In this document: in pieces, positions 1 to 10,304 of the stretch
Layout: each line of letters starts with the position of its first letter
Position numbering within the stretch: position 1 is the stretch's first letter
DNA from: Bretschneidera sinensis
Taxonomy: Eukaryota; Streptophyta; Magnoliopsida; Brassicales; Akaniaceae
Assembly (NCBI GenBank): GCA_023935145.1
Contig: CM043699.1
Location: 63,932,638 to 63,996,637, forward strand
DNA length: 64,000 bases
Reading direction: 5' to 3'
Translations under genes and position numbers: made by a program
The notes under the pieces: generated by a model
What the model saw: only the letters and a program-made list of their open reading frames with translations
What the model was told of the DNA's origin: nothing
Database searches by the model: none

Positions 1-985
1 TCAGTATTATGGTCGTATTGGGAACATATTGCACATACCTGGAGTGGGGTAGATGGTGGGCTAGATGAGGCATTTTGAGCAGCCATGGCTTTTACCAATA
101 AGTCTAGTTTTCTTTCCATCGCTACTATTTGAGGGTAAGATCCTCCATTTAGATTTACCTCATACACACCCTTACCCTTGGTCACATGTCTACCTCGAGA
201 GGAGAACTGCTGAGTGTGTTCGCTGAGGGTTTCGAAGAGCTTCATCGCTTCTTCGCTGCTTTTCTCCATCAACACTCCTCCATAACCTGAATCAACAATA
301 CTCTTGTTAGTGTCATTCAAACCTTCATAAAAAGCTTGTACCAATTCATCTTGAGGCAGGTTGTGGTGTGGGCATTTGAGTAGCAGCTCGTTGAAGTGTC
401 ACCCTGCTTCGAAGAAGAGGTCTCCATCTTTTTGTTGGAAGGATTAGATCTCCTTCCTCATTTGCCTCGTCTTTTGGGCTGGGAAAAACTTCCTCAGGAA
501 CTTGCTTGCCAACTCCTCCCAAGTGTGGATGGAAACTGCAGGCAAAGAATTATACCATAGTTTAGCAGTATATTTCAAGGAAAAAGGGAACAGAATTAAC
601 CTTATTCCTTCTTGGTCTAGGCCTTGTATATGCTGGAACTTGCAAAGATCAAAAAATTCTCGGAGGTGCAAGTGTGGATCTTCATTAGGAGTACCACTAA
701 AGTGAGTTAAAGCATTCAATATTTGCGGAGATATATAATAGTTTCCTACTGCCTCAGGTTGATATGCAATGCATGATTGTTGATCAATGTTCCGTGGGAT
801 GAAGGAGTGCTTCATCGGTACTCATGCAGTGGTTGCTGGTTTTCGAGCTGTTATGCCATTGGTGTTTCGTTCTTGACTTCTTCTTTGTTCTCCTCGAAGT
901 TATCCCTAAGCCTTTGTCGGATGGTCCGTTCAAGATCGGGATCAAAGGGAAAGAATGTTGGATGTCGGGATTGTGCATAAATCAG
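1..985 (-). pseudogene. Athila-type gag remnant (element A)
   Basis: Encodes the capsid/nucleocapsid polyprotein of a Ty3/gypsy element, which would package element RNA in cytoplasmic particles. Read on the minus strand from about 985, it starts with a segment containing DPDLERTIRQRL. The central capsid domain follows (815-444, with LHLREFFDLCKF and LILFPFSLKYTAKLWYNSLP), and it ends near position 1 with CAICSQYDHN, the start of a CCHC zinc knuckle cut by the window edge. It is broken by a frameshift near 820, in-frame stops near 850, and a stop at 444-446. The same frame resumes beyond that stop. The family is clear; the exact start codon is not. Confidence 0.85.
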
Positions 986-1233
986 GTAAAACCAGCTTTA
1001 GTGCAGCAGTTCAACTTTGCTGCTCGAGTAGCTCTCTGTCCTATTTGCGCACAATCACACAGAAGGCTGCGATCAATCGCAAGCATCACAGAAAGTGTGA
1101 TTTAGGGTTTGATGTGCCTAAAACAGAAAACTAACCGATTAGATTTTGATGAAAAACAAAGATGGTAAGCGGAAAATAAAGTAATAATAACAATGATTAA
1201 ATGAAAGTAATTCTCAAAGGAACTTTAGCGCAA

Positions 1234-1251
1234 TCCCCAACAACGGCACCA
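1234..1251 (-). other. Primer binding site of element A (tRNA-Asp type)
   Basis: The plus strand reads TCCCCAACAACGGCACCA, close to the 3' end of plant tRNA-Asp (TCCCCGGCAACGGCGCCA). It lies six bases inside the LTR end at 1258, as expected for minus-strand DNA priming in Athila elements. Confidence 0.85.
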
Positions 1252-2172
1252 AAAATTTGTTGCGCGTTTATTTACCTAAATAAATAAGAAAATAATTACA
1301 CTCGTTTTACTTGCAAGTGCACAAGGTCAATAGTGTAGTATACTGTGCGAAAGCAAGATCATCTCCACAGGGATTGATAAAGTTCGGTTTTAGAATTAGT
1401 TTCTTAAAAGTAAAAAGAAATAAATAACTATTGAATGTAATTTGATAATAATAAAGACATAGGGCTTTGATATCCACCACTAGTCATACTTTCCCAATTG
1501 TATAATGTATCAGTGCACTAGCCTTATCATGCATACCTAATGGTCGCCAACCTAAGGGCATGGTATTTACTCCTTAAGCTATTGATTTCCTAAGCAACGA
1601 GTTAGGCATGGTATCTACTCTAACTCTTTTCTTCCTTAAGGGATTCAGCATGGTATCTGCGTGAGTTGTTCCTTAAGAAAGCATAAGATTTATGGAAATC
1701 GACAACCACATGAGACCTAGGGCATGGTATCTACTCCCGGTTTTCCATGATGATTAACCCAAGAATCCGGTGTGGATATCTTTTGTTACTAATGCTAGAC
1801 CCAGGACTCAGTCATCCAAATTGATCTAACTAACCAATCCATACCACTTGCATACGTTGGCCATACACATACATATGAAGAATTTAAATAAGCACAGGCA
1901 TTAATCAAGTTAAGCAACATAATAAAGGCTATTGGCAAAGATTTTATCAATGAATAATTATATGAGAAAGCATAACTAGGGCTTCAATCAAGCCCTATAA
2001 GAAAGTTAGTTACACATGCTGTCTAAGATAAACATCATATATAAACTAAACATAAAGAGAAGAATAAACCCTAGAGAAGAGGTGTCAATTCTCTCCCAAA
2101 GCTTACAACTCCAAGTAAAAGATAAAAAAAATGATCTCTAAGTAGTGATCATTTGTGTGTGCTTTACAGGTG

Positions 2173-2180
2173 TATTTATA
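2173..2180 (-). promoter_or_regulatory. TATA box of LTR A
   Basis: TATAAATA on the minus strand, roughly 110 bp downstream (in element sense) of the CGATCG repeat cluster. This is the expected core promoter position of the LTR. Confidence 0.6.
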
Positions 2181-2284
2181 GGGCTTGAATAGTCCTAGAA
2201 GGCTCTGGAAACCCTAACTTTCAAAAACGCAAAAACTCTCTTATTTCCAAAATAGGGTTCTGTCGTTTTACTGTTCACACCCAT

Positions 2285-2425
2285 ACATGTGCACTCGATC
2301 GCATGCGTCTTGCACTCGATCGCATGCGTCTTGCACTCGATCGCAGTGTTGCGGTCGATCCTTTATGTGTGGGCATGATCGCAATGTGCACTCGATCGCA
2401 TGCAACATTGCGATCGATCACAGTT
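2285..2425. repeat. CGATCG palindrome cassette in LTR A
   Basis: Tandem 21-bp units (GCACTCGATCGCATGCGTCTT, about 2.5 copies from 2288), then more dispersed CGATCG/GATCGC motifs. The unit holds two self-complementary cores, CGATCG and CGCATGCG. Confidence 0.8.
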
Positions 2426-2580
2426 TGACCAGAGGTTGCTCCAGGATTTCCAAGCTTCTTCCTTTAAGTGCCAAAACTGCTTCTTTTTCTCCAAGACCCT
2501 ATAAAAACATGTAAAACACACAAATGAAGTAAAATGTACTAAATTAACATAACTAAGGACCTAACAAATATAAATAAGGG

Positions 2581-2602
2581 GCTTAAATATTAATATTTAA
2601 GC
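2581..2602. repeat. Perfect 22-bp palindrome at the outer end of LTR A
   Basis: Each arm is GCTTAAATATT, with no spacer. It lies 8 bp from the LTR terminus. LTRs I and J have a matching structure at the same place. Confidence 0.8.
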
Positions 2603-2610
2603 ACCTATCA

Positions 2611-3243
2611 ATGCTAAATCAAGAGTTACCAGTCGACTGGGTAAAGTGGTAGAAGCTTCTCAGCCGACTAAATCAAGAACCTAGTCGAGTGGTCAAGCTG
2701 ATTTTCCAAATATGTGACTTTTTCTTCAGTTTTCAAGTGCAAAACTTTTCCAAATTGATTTTAATGTTTATATACTTTGAAAGTATGATTAAAACAGCTT
2801 TAAAAGTGTTAGTATTTATGAAAACTAAAGTGTTTTTATGCCTTGATTTCTTATTTTGATTTCGTGTGAAATGCACTTGTGTTGTATAAAGTGTGCAAAT
2901 ACCTTAGAGTCCCTAGTATTATGTGATTGAATTATATTAATGGGTTTAGATGATGTTTCACTCTTAGGTGCAGTGATGGATATCATTGAAGATCAAGGGA
3001 GTAGTTTGAGATTAGTTATGGAGCACATACGAGGTGAGTTTCACTTCACTATTAGTAAGCGTTATGAAACATACAAATGAAATATGAAAAGTCTCATGTT
3101 TGTAAAGTTATGTTTTGTTAGATTTGAAATGATTACTAAGATTTTGGTTCGATTCGTATGTTTGCATCTTGAGTTAAGGTGCTCAGTGCTGAAAGGTCAT
3201 ACCTTCTTGGGTAGGGCACACCCGAGGATGAGTTGTTAAAATT
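2611..3243 (+). repeat. Truncated LTR of an old Tekay-like element (H0)
   Basis: The region ends just before a tRNA-Met-type primer site in plus orientation, so it should be the 3' part of a 5' LTR. Its start was displaced by element A. It contains a perfect CCAGTCGACTGG at 2629-2640 and degenerate copies near 2675-2695. The exact 3' boundary is uncertain because the expected terminal CA is not obvious. Confidence 0.55.
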
Positions 3244-3244
3244 T

Positions 3245-3256
3245 TGGTATCAGAGC
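3245..3256 (+). other. tRNA-Met type primer binding site (H0)
   Basis: TGGTATCAGAGC matches the complement of the initiator tRNA-Met 3' end. The following bases (TTTAGGTTT...CTTGTAGACT) resemble those after the primer site of Tekay element E, which supports a Tekay-like assignment. Confidence 0.7.
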
Positions 3257-4543
3257 TTTAGGTTTAAAGTCTTGTAGACTTAGTTGCATGATGCATTGTG
3301 AATGGGACGTTTATAGCAAGTTAGTTTTGTAGAGTTAGAGAGGATACCATTTAGGAGTTGAGACCAGTAGTGGGTTAATTGGAAATAAAATGTCTTAAAG
3401 CTGGAGTCAAATCGATTTGTACATGACTGTTGCATGAACTTGTTATTACTTGGATTGAATTGTGTTGTTCTATGAAATTTTGTTAATGATACCTTTGATA
3501 AAAAAATTTGATTGTTATGTCTTCTTGTCCATAGGTGGAAAGATTGTTTTGTGGTTAGGTGGTTAATGAAAATATTGAAAGGTGAAGGGTGAGAAAAAAG
3601 ATTAATTTTTTTGAGTAATTTTTTTAACTTGAAAGCTTTATATTGATTGATGTTAGCGTTGAGAAATTTTTTTTTTAAAAAAAAAAAAAAATTGGTAGTC
3701 AATGGACTTGGAGTTATTACAAAAAATCAAAATTTATTTCTAAAAGCTATGAGTTGTATTTGTAAAATAAGTTTGTTGAGTTATATATAAACATTCAATT
3801 AAATATTTGTTTTCATGTTGTGTATGCTAATGTAATTGTAAGTGATGATTATGTGAAGGTTGTGTAGTATTAACTTAGAAATAGTTATTTGTATAAATGG
3901 TGAACTTAAAATAAATGAAGTCCTAAGTAGTAGGTTTGTATGTATGGGTGTTGAGTATAGAAAAAGATGGTTGATTGGGTATCGGACTTAGAGTGTTTTG
4001 AAGGTTTAGGATGTGTTTATCTATTAGAAAGTGTGGAGAGGTTTGAGAGTTGGGAAACTAATGATTCGTAAGATTTGTAAATGTCTCATCAAAAAGTGAG
4101 ACTCGAGAAGAATGATTAGAATACCAGTAGGGCTTTAGATGGAATTTTGATTATTAAAAAGGGTGAGAGAAAATTCTTGGATAAGTGGTTAGAGTAAGGT
4201 GTAAGAATCAATAAGAATAAGTAAAAATAAAATTAGAGGAATTTTTTTAACCGATTAAAGAATGACAGGGCTAGGTACTTTACAAATAAAGATTTTGTGA
4301 TATCTTAAGGCTTTAAGAGAGATAGAATGAAAGGTACAGTTTTCTTTAGCAAGATTTTATGGATTTAATTAGAGTATTCCATACGATGGGTTTGAAGTAG
4401 AGGATCTTAGTTGAGGGTCGATTATAAGTTTAGACTAGAAATAATTAGAGAGTGAGTTTATTATGTGAAAATTGGTAAAGGAAAAAGGTGTGGTAAATCA
4501 TTGATTGGATCCTATGTTAAGTGAAGTGTGATACTAAGAGATG
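3257..4543 (+). other. Decayed interior of element H0, first part
   Basis: Purine-rich, AT-rich sequence without a recognisable coding domain in any frame; short open frames here have no retroelement motif. It continues across the insertion of B at 11510. An A/T homopolymer lies at about 3667-3690. Confidence 0.4.
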
Positions 4544-4548
4544 GTAGA

Positions 4549-5798
4549 TGGTGGGTGTCGAATCCAACAAATAACAAAATTCTCACTCTTGAAAAATACA
4601 TATTGTAACAGTGATGAGTAAGGTCGTATCCATAGGGATTGGGTAGATTTATTTTAATGAAAATTAAAGCAAAGAAAAAGGGGGTTTGAAATTTCAGAGT
4701 GAAATAAAAGAGAAATCAATTATAATCAACTAAAAACTAAGGAGAAATCAATATCAGGCAAATATCCAACCAAAGGTATAATTTAAGAATTGGTTCAGAG
4801 AATTGATCACAGATACAAGGATAAAATCTTCTATTCTTCACTAAATTGGTTATGGTTGTTAACAAGCTCTAACAGTCTATCTCTCCTTACTTTCTCGATA
4901 ACCAAAACAAGCTCTTTGATTACTTCCCTTGTTAATAAACAACCCTAAACAAGCTCTTAGGATTTAATCTATCGACAGCATTAATAATTAGAGAGACTAC
5001 CAATTCTAGCCAACAAATACACAAGCTCGATTCATTTAGACTCGGTTATATATCTCCATAACATAAATCGAAAATCTCTCTATAATCAAATTTGTTATTT
5101 TACCACTAATATTAGAACAATTAAACAATTATGGATTTAAAGTTCTAAATGGCAATTTATTGACCTGATAGTTGAACAACGGGCCCTTTGCATCAATCAA
5201 CCAAGACAATAATTTTTAATAAACACAGAAGATATATAAATAGAGAAGAAATAAAAGAGTAATGAAAATTATTTAGATCTCACAATTCTTGAAGAACCAA
5301 AACTTCAATTATCCTTCAGCCAGAACAAAAGTATTTAGCTACTCATAATTAAAAGAAAACCTAAAGAAAAGAGAAGAGGAATTTTCTGTTCAACAGCCGC
5401 GCCTTCTATCCGAGATCCCCTTTTCTTTCAGCTAAGGTTAGTATTTATAACTTTCAAAACCAGCGGGCTGGCGCTGCAGGGCCAACTTCCTGGCGCTGCA
5501 GCTCCAAGTTGCTACCCAATCTTCACATATTATCACCATTTCAGCGCTGCAGCTTCAGCTTTCTGTCCTCTTTTCACAATTATCGCCATTTCAGTGCTGC
5601 AGCTTTAGCTTTCTGGCGCTGCAGCTTCCACTTTCTGTCCAATCTTCACTAATCTCTTGATTTTGAATTCAATTTGATTTAACTCCTCAATATACTCTAC
5701 AAAATACGAGACATAATCAAAATCCAAGATTTAAGCAATTATAACTATTAAAACATGAGGAAATATAACAAACATATAGATATTATGAGTTCTTATCA
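4549..5798 (-). repeat. 3' LTR of element B
   Basis: 1250 bp, TG...CA. It is about 50 bp longer than the other LTR because it has one more unit of the CTGCAG-containing repeat (around 5545-5610). The repeat cluster GGCGCTGCAG...GCGCTGCAGC spans about 5465-5640. Confidence 0.95.
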
Positions 5799-5812
5799 AA
5801 TTCCCCCACACT
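5799..5812 (-). other. Polypurine tract of element B
   Basis: On the minus strand the sequence just before the 3' LTR reads AGTGTGGGGGAATT, preceded by GCTTGAGGACAAGCATTG, a context typical of Athila elements. It would prime plus-strand DNA synthesis. Confidence 0.85.
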
Positions 5813-7340
5813 TAAACAATGCTTGTCCTCAAGCATACAATAGCTCAAGTTCGTCACCTTTTTTTATCCTCGTTCCTTCTTCTACCTTTACTCATCCTCT
5901 ATAACCCAAATTATCATGCCTTAAAGATTTAAATCTAAAGACAAATAAGAAACAAACAATTTTATAGTGTAAATTCTTATAAAGCACACCATGAACAATT
6001 ACCTCAATGATCTTCTCGAAATCAAAATGCAATAGGATCTAACACCCTCTCATTGGATTCACTCAATACGCTCAAAGTGTTTAGGGTATCAATGAACTCT
6101 TAAGTCACAACATAGAAGATCTTTACCATAAGCTTGCTAATATATCACATCAATGGATGGAATTGAATGCAAAGAATCTAAGGGTCTTAAATGGGTTGTA
6201 ACGGGGCTTAGGTAAGGTGTGGTGAGAAGGAATTTTTAGGTACTTTTATCAAAGGAATTATACCAACTTCTCCACACAAAGCACAACTCAATAACGTCAA
6301 ATGTTTTCTTCAATCAATTCACTTCCAAACAATTGAAATTGCACAACTTTTCTCTCTTTTTGGCCGGCTATATTTTTTTTTCTTTTTCTCCTTTTTTTTT
6401 TCTTTGTTTTTTTTTTCTCTGGCCGCCTATTTTCTTTTTTCTTTTCTTTCTTTTTGCAATTCAAGGCACTTGTAACTTGAATCACTTTATTCCCAGCATC
6501 TTTCAATCCTTTCAGAGATAATTTGAAGCTTCATGTGAACAAGCTAGTACGATCCTTCAATTAGAGGTTCAAAAGAGGGAAAACGACAAAAGAATGGGTT
6601 GACATTGCTTATACCATGGTTAACTTCCAACAAAAGGGCCAAGGTTCAAAATTGGCTTTCTACAGTAAAAATCAAGGTAGGCTTTTTAAGAAAGCTAAAT
6701 GGCTTCACCTAAATGCCCTTATTAATTCAATGCATCCAATTCAACAATGTAGTTTCTTGACATGCATAACAAAGCAAGTTCTAGAAAAATCAACTATGTA
6801 TGACAATCACTCAATTAAGAAAATGGAGTATAATATAATATGAATGCTCATTGGCTCAATGCATTAGATCCCACACACTTTTCATTCAATCAATCATCAA
6901 GAGCAATTAATCATTGTATAGTAAATAAGAATTCAACCATTCATGCTAATTCCTTATTATGCCTCAATTTATCTCAATTATTCACAATAATCCAGATCGT
7001 TTAAGACAAGTATCGACAGAATCTAGAATTCAGAAGAGAATGATCACAAACAAGAACTAAAGTATCACTTGGATTTTGAAAATTTTCTTGAAAAATTACG
7101 CAAAACTTTGATCAAAATGGAGCTAAAAGTGAAGTTCAAAGTGAAATCAAATTCATATGTTAATGACCCTCCTCCACACTTAATCCATAAATTGCTCTCA
7201 ATGTATCAAAAATAGATGCTAAAAAACTATAAAAGAATAAGAGTAAGTATAAAACTCCCCTGAAAATGTTGAGCATCAACCAAGATATCAGTCATGTGCT
7301 TGGGGTTAAAGGTGGTGTGAATCCCATGTAAGCAAGGAAA
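5813..7340 (-). other. 3' untranslated region of element B
   Basis: No coding domain seen on either strand. Includes pyrimidine-rich low-complexity sequence at about 6350-6455 (T and CT runs). This is where an Athila env-like frame might lie; none can be recognised. Confidence 0.6.
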
Positions 7341-7344
7341 GCCG

Positions 7345-7720
7345 TCATGTTCCTGTCCAATCTGGCAAGTGATTTAACAATTTCTTCTGGTTTGTTGCCC
7401 AATTCCAGGATTCAAGATTTTCCATATGGCGTGCCCACGGGTTACGAAAATCATCTTCTGCCAAAAGATTGAAAAGAAAATCAAATGCACTTCGAAAAAT
7501 GATAGAAAAAACTAAAAATAATCTAAATAAAATAAAAAGGAATAAAATAAAGATAACAAGAAAAGTAAGACAAAAAGTTGGGTTGCCTCCCAAAAGCACT
7601 AAGTTTTACGTCTTCAGCCAAAAACTCTTATTTCCTCCTAAACAAACATAGGTTGAATGCACAAGCCATTTCTTCATTGCCAAATTCAGTGCTTGTATGC
7701 TTTGGAGAGGCCTCAAGGAT
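7345..7720 (-). pseudogene. Post-integrase pol tail remnant (element B)
   Basis: The minus strand carries AEDVKLSAFGRQPN (about 7575-7620), a sequence I recognise as the segment downstream of integrase in Athila/Tat polyproteins, followed by a hydrophobic, Phe-rich stretch. It lies only a few hundred bases after the protease-RT linker, so the pol core between them has been deleted. The assignment rests on family knowledge and would need an alignment. Confidence 0.5.
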
Positions 7721-8140
7721 GTCATCAGTAACATCCGCAAATTCTGGCTTGATATATGCTCTTGTGAAGCCATGGGTAATTCATATTTCAGACGATCTGG
7801 TAAGGGTTTCAATTCCAATTTTGGTGCCTGCACAATAGAAGGAAGAAGTTTTGTGTGAGAAAGAGGCAACTCAATGTAAGACACATCATACCTTACAGGT
7901 TTAAGTGATTCTAATTCATAGATTGCATCTTTCAGGTCGGACTCCAACACAAACTTCTTCATGATCTTCTGTAGCCCTTCAAGAGTGAAACGCCTGCTAA
8001 GTATAACTTTTAGCTTATTATCATCAATTAGATCAAAGATTTCCTACGCCAACGGGTCAATAACATCCATAACAAAAATAGAAGACACATCATTAGGGTA
8101 CCTCATGGCGTCATAAATATTGAATTTAATAATTTCACCA
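7721..8140 (-). pseudogene. Protease-RT linker of element B
   Basis: Continues the protease frame with a stop near 8045. It contains LPSIVQAPKLELKPLPDRLKY (about 7770-7830), the conserved stretch just before the RT domain in Athila/Tat polyproteins. Homology to RT is lost immediately after LKY, marking the 5' edge of the internal deletion. Confidence 0.65.
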
Positions 8141-9067
8141 TCAAATTCCAATTGTGAGTTTACCATCTTGCACATCAGTTTTTGTCCTAGATCTTTTTAG
8201 AAATGGCCTTCCTAATAACATTAGTATTGAAATAGAAGAGTCATCTTCTTCCATGTCAAGAACATAAAAATCATCAAGAAAGACCAACCCATTAATTTGT
8301 ACTAAGACATCCTCCAAGACTCCTTCAGGATATACATTAGATCTATCAGCAAGTTGAATAATCACACCTATTTCTTTTAATGGACCAAGATTCAAAGATG
8401 AATAAATAGAGAGAGGCATGACATTTATTGAAGCTCCTAGATCTAACATTGCTTTCTCAATCCTAACATCACCTAGTTTGCAAGGGATAGTAAACATACC
8501 TGGGTCCTTGCATTTTGGAGGTAATTTTTTCTGGAGGACAACTGAAACATTTTCCCCCATACTTATCTTTTCATTACCTTTCAACTTCCTCTTGTTGGTG
8601 CACAATTCCTTGAGAAATTTAGCATATCGAGGCACTTGTTTAATTACATCAAGTAAGGGAATATTTACCTCAACCTTGCGAAAAGTTTCAAGAATTCCCT
8701 TCTCTTCCTCTTCTTTCTTGGATTTAGTCAATCTAGTAGGAAATGGAGGATTTGTCACTAATGCCTTTGGTTGTTCACTATCGAGTCCTCTAAGCTGGGG
8801 AGCAACTACTTCTTTGTCAATTTTTTCTCCACATGCTACCATACTCGGCTCCTTCAACTCCTTCCCGCTTCTCAAGGTAACCGCACTAGTATTTTGTTTT
8901 GGATTAACAACAGTTTGAGAGGGCAATTTACCTTGAGATTCCAATCGGTTCACAGAAGATGCCAATTGACTCATTTGATTCTCTAATTTTTGAATGCTTG
9001 TTGTTGTCTCCTGTTGAAATTGTTGCGTGTTAGTTGCAAGTGATTTAACAATTTCTTCTAGAGACAT
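8141..9067 (-). CDS. Athila retropepsin region of element B
   Basis: A 308-residue open frame, the longest intact one in B. The N-terminal part is the gag tail (QxxENQMSQLASSVN coiled segment). The C-terminal half is an aspartic protease of the retropepsin type, with active-site loop AMLDLGASINVMPLSIY around residues 205-221 (DLG in place of the usual DTG/DSG, as in other Athila proteases) and the late motif LLGRPFLKRSRTKTDV. It would process the Gag polyprotein in the particle. The frame is open but is not a full-length gag-pro because gag upstream is broken. Confidence 0.85.
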   Translation of the reverse strand: MSLEEIVKSLATNTQQFQQETTTSIQKLENQMSQLASSVNRLESQGKLPSQTVVNPKQNTSAVTLRSGKELKEPSMVACGEKIDKEVVAPQLRGLDSEQPKALVTNPPFPTRLTKSKKEEEEKGILETFRKVEVNIPLLDVIKQVPRYAKFLKELCTNKRKLKGNEKISMGENVSVVLQKKLPPKCKDPGMFTIPCKLGDVRIEKAMLDLGASINVMPLSIYSSLNLGPLKEIGVIIQLADRSNVYPEGVLEDVLVQINGLVFLDDFYVLDMEEDDSSISILMLLGRPFLKRSRTKTDVQDGKLTIGI

Positions 9068-9119
9068 ACTTGAACTTGTGGAGGTTTGTTGTGGTGGTGG
9101 AGCAGGTGGTCTATGCTGA

Positions 9120-10256
9120 AAGTGTTGGAATGGTGGTCATGCTCTATAGCTGAAATTGGGATGATCCCTCCATCCTGGGTTGTAGGTATTTGAGTAGGGA
9201 TCATATCTCCGTTGTGGTGGGCCTAGAAATCCTCCAGCTGCATTGGCATGCTCGTAGGAATCATCTAGAAGTGTAGGGTACATGTCAGTTGGATGATCGA
9301 TGGTAGCACAAATCCCACAAGCTTTAACTTGTTGTATATTTCCTACAGCTAACTGTTGAACAATAGAAGCTAGGTTTGATATTTGGTTTTCAAGGGAAGA
9401 TATACTTACCTCATTCACCCTTATTGGAGATGTGTCCTGCCTGAATCCAAATTGTTGTGAGTTAGTGGCCATGATGGAGATAAAATCTCTAGCGTCACGA
9501 GGATTTTTGTTCACTATGGCACCTCCACTCGCTATATCCATCATTTTCCTTTCAATGGGTAGGAGCCCTTCGTAGAAATATTGAATGAGGAGCTGTTCAG
9601 AAATTCCATGTTGTGGGCAGCTTGCACAGAGTTGCTTAAATCTTTCCCAATACTCATGAAGGGTCTCTGTATCTTTCTATTTTATTCCACATATCTCCCT
9701 TCTAATGCCAGTAGCTTGTGATGCAGGGAAAATTTTATCAAGAAACAATCTCACCATCTCCATCCATGTGGTTATAGAGCCTGGGGAAAATAAAATAACC
9801 AATCCTTTGCTTTTTCAGTCAGCAAAAATGGAAAAGCACGTAATTTGATTTGTTCTTCGGTCACTCCTTGCGATTTCATGCTCGAACACACCACATGGAA
9901 TTCCTTCAGATGCTTGTGAGGATCTTCATTCTCAAGACCACAAAAATTTGGGAGCAAATGGATCAATCCAGATTTTAACTCAAAACCCACTTCCAAAGCT
10001 GAATATGTAATGCAAAGTGGCTGTTGATTTACATTTGGTGCAGCCAATTCCTTTAAAGTTCTCTCTTGATTGGCCATTGCTTCTTCTATTTCAGAATCAC
10101 TAATGAATCAACCAAGTCGGGTACTAAATTAAATCCGGAGGGTGAGGATGAAGATGCTTGTTTGTCACACAATTCAGCTTCCTTCCTCAACTCCCGAACC
10201 GTCTCCTCAATCTCAGGATCGTATTGGAGTTCACCTGCACGAGAAGATCGAAGCAT
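9120..10256 (-). pseudogene. Gag of element B
   Basis: The start is set at MLRSSRAGELQYDPEIEE (ATG at 10254-10256), 24 bp after the primer site. That opening matches the DPxLE(R/E)T opening of the other Athila gags here. The capsid core includes GLIHLLPNFCGLENEDPHKHL and LRAFPFLLTEKAKDWLFYFP (10077-9772). The distal part has CGICATIDHPTDMYP, a zinc-knuckle remnant (9310-9270), and ends near YNPGWRDHPNFSYRA. It is broken into at least three frames by indels near 10090 and 9770-9545. Confidence 0.85.
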
Positions 10257-10280
10257 TACAATAAATCTAATTAACACCAA

Positions 10281-10298
10281 TCCCCGGCAACGGTGCCA
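10281..10298 (-). other. Primer binding site of element B (tRNA-Asp)
   Basis: TCCCCGGCAACGGTGCCA on the plus strand differs by one base from the 3' end of plant tRNA-Asp. It starts 7 bp inside the 5' LTR. Confidence 0.92.
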
Positions 10299-10304
10299 AA
10301 AATT

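Larger units (their letters stand above)
1258..2610 (-). repeat. 5' LTR of Athila element A
   Basis: A 1353-bp LTR bounded by TG at 1258 and CA at 2610. It is placed by the primer site on its inner side and by comparison with the LTRs of I and J, which share the ends TGTTG(C/T)G and the AATATTTAAG motif near the outer end. It contains a TATA box and a palindrome-rich cassette. The sequence right of 2610 is a different element, so 2611-2615 (ATGCT) is one copy of the target site. The other copy lies outside the window. Confidence 0.85.

Noticed and set aside
2285..2425. CRISPR-like spaced repeats (also 40565-40775 and 50405-50640)
   Set aside because: The sequence is plant DNA, the repeats lie in LTRs or retroelement interior, spacers are short and irregular, and there are no cas genes.
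3280..3702. 140-codon minus-strand frame rich in Phe and Lys
   Set aside because: Low-complexity AT-rich translation with no domain, antisense to the H0 interior.
7345..7599. Membrane or env-like protein (hydrophobic 84-codon frame)
   Set aside because: The start matches the post-integrase tail motif and the hydrophobic part is AT-rich low-complexity sequence; no signal peptide or envelope feature.
8418..8918. 166-codon plus-strand frame
   Set aside because: Shadow of the protease frame of element B on the other strand.
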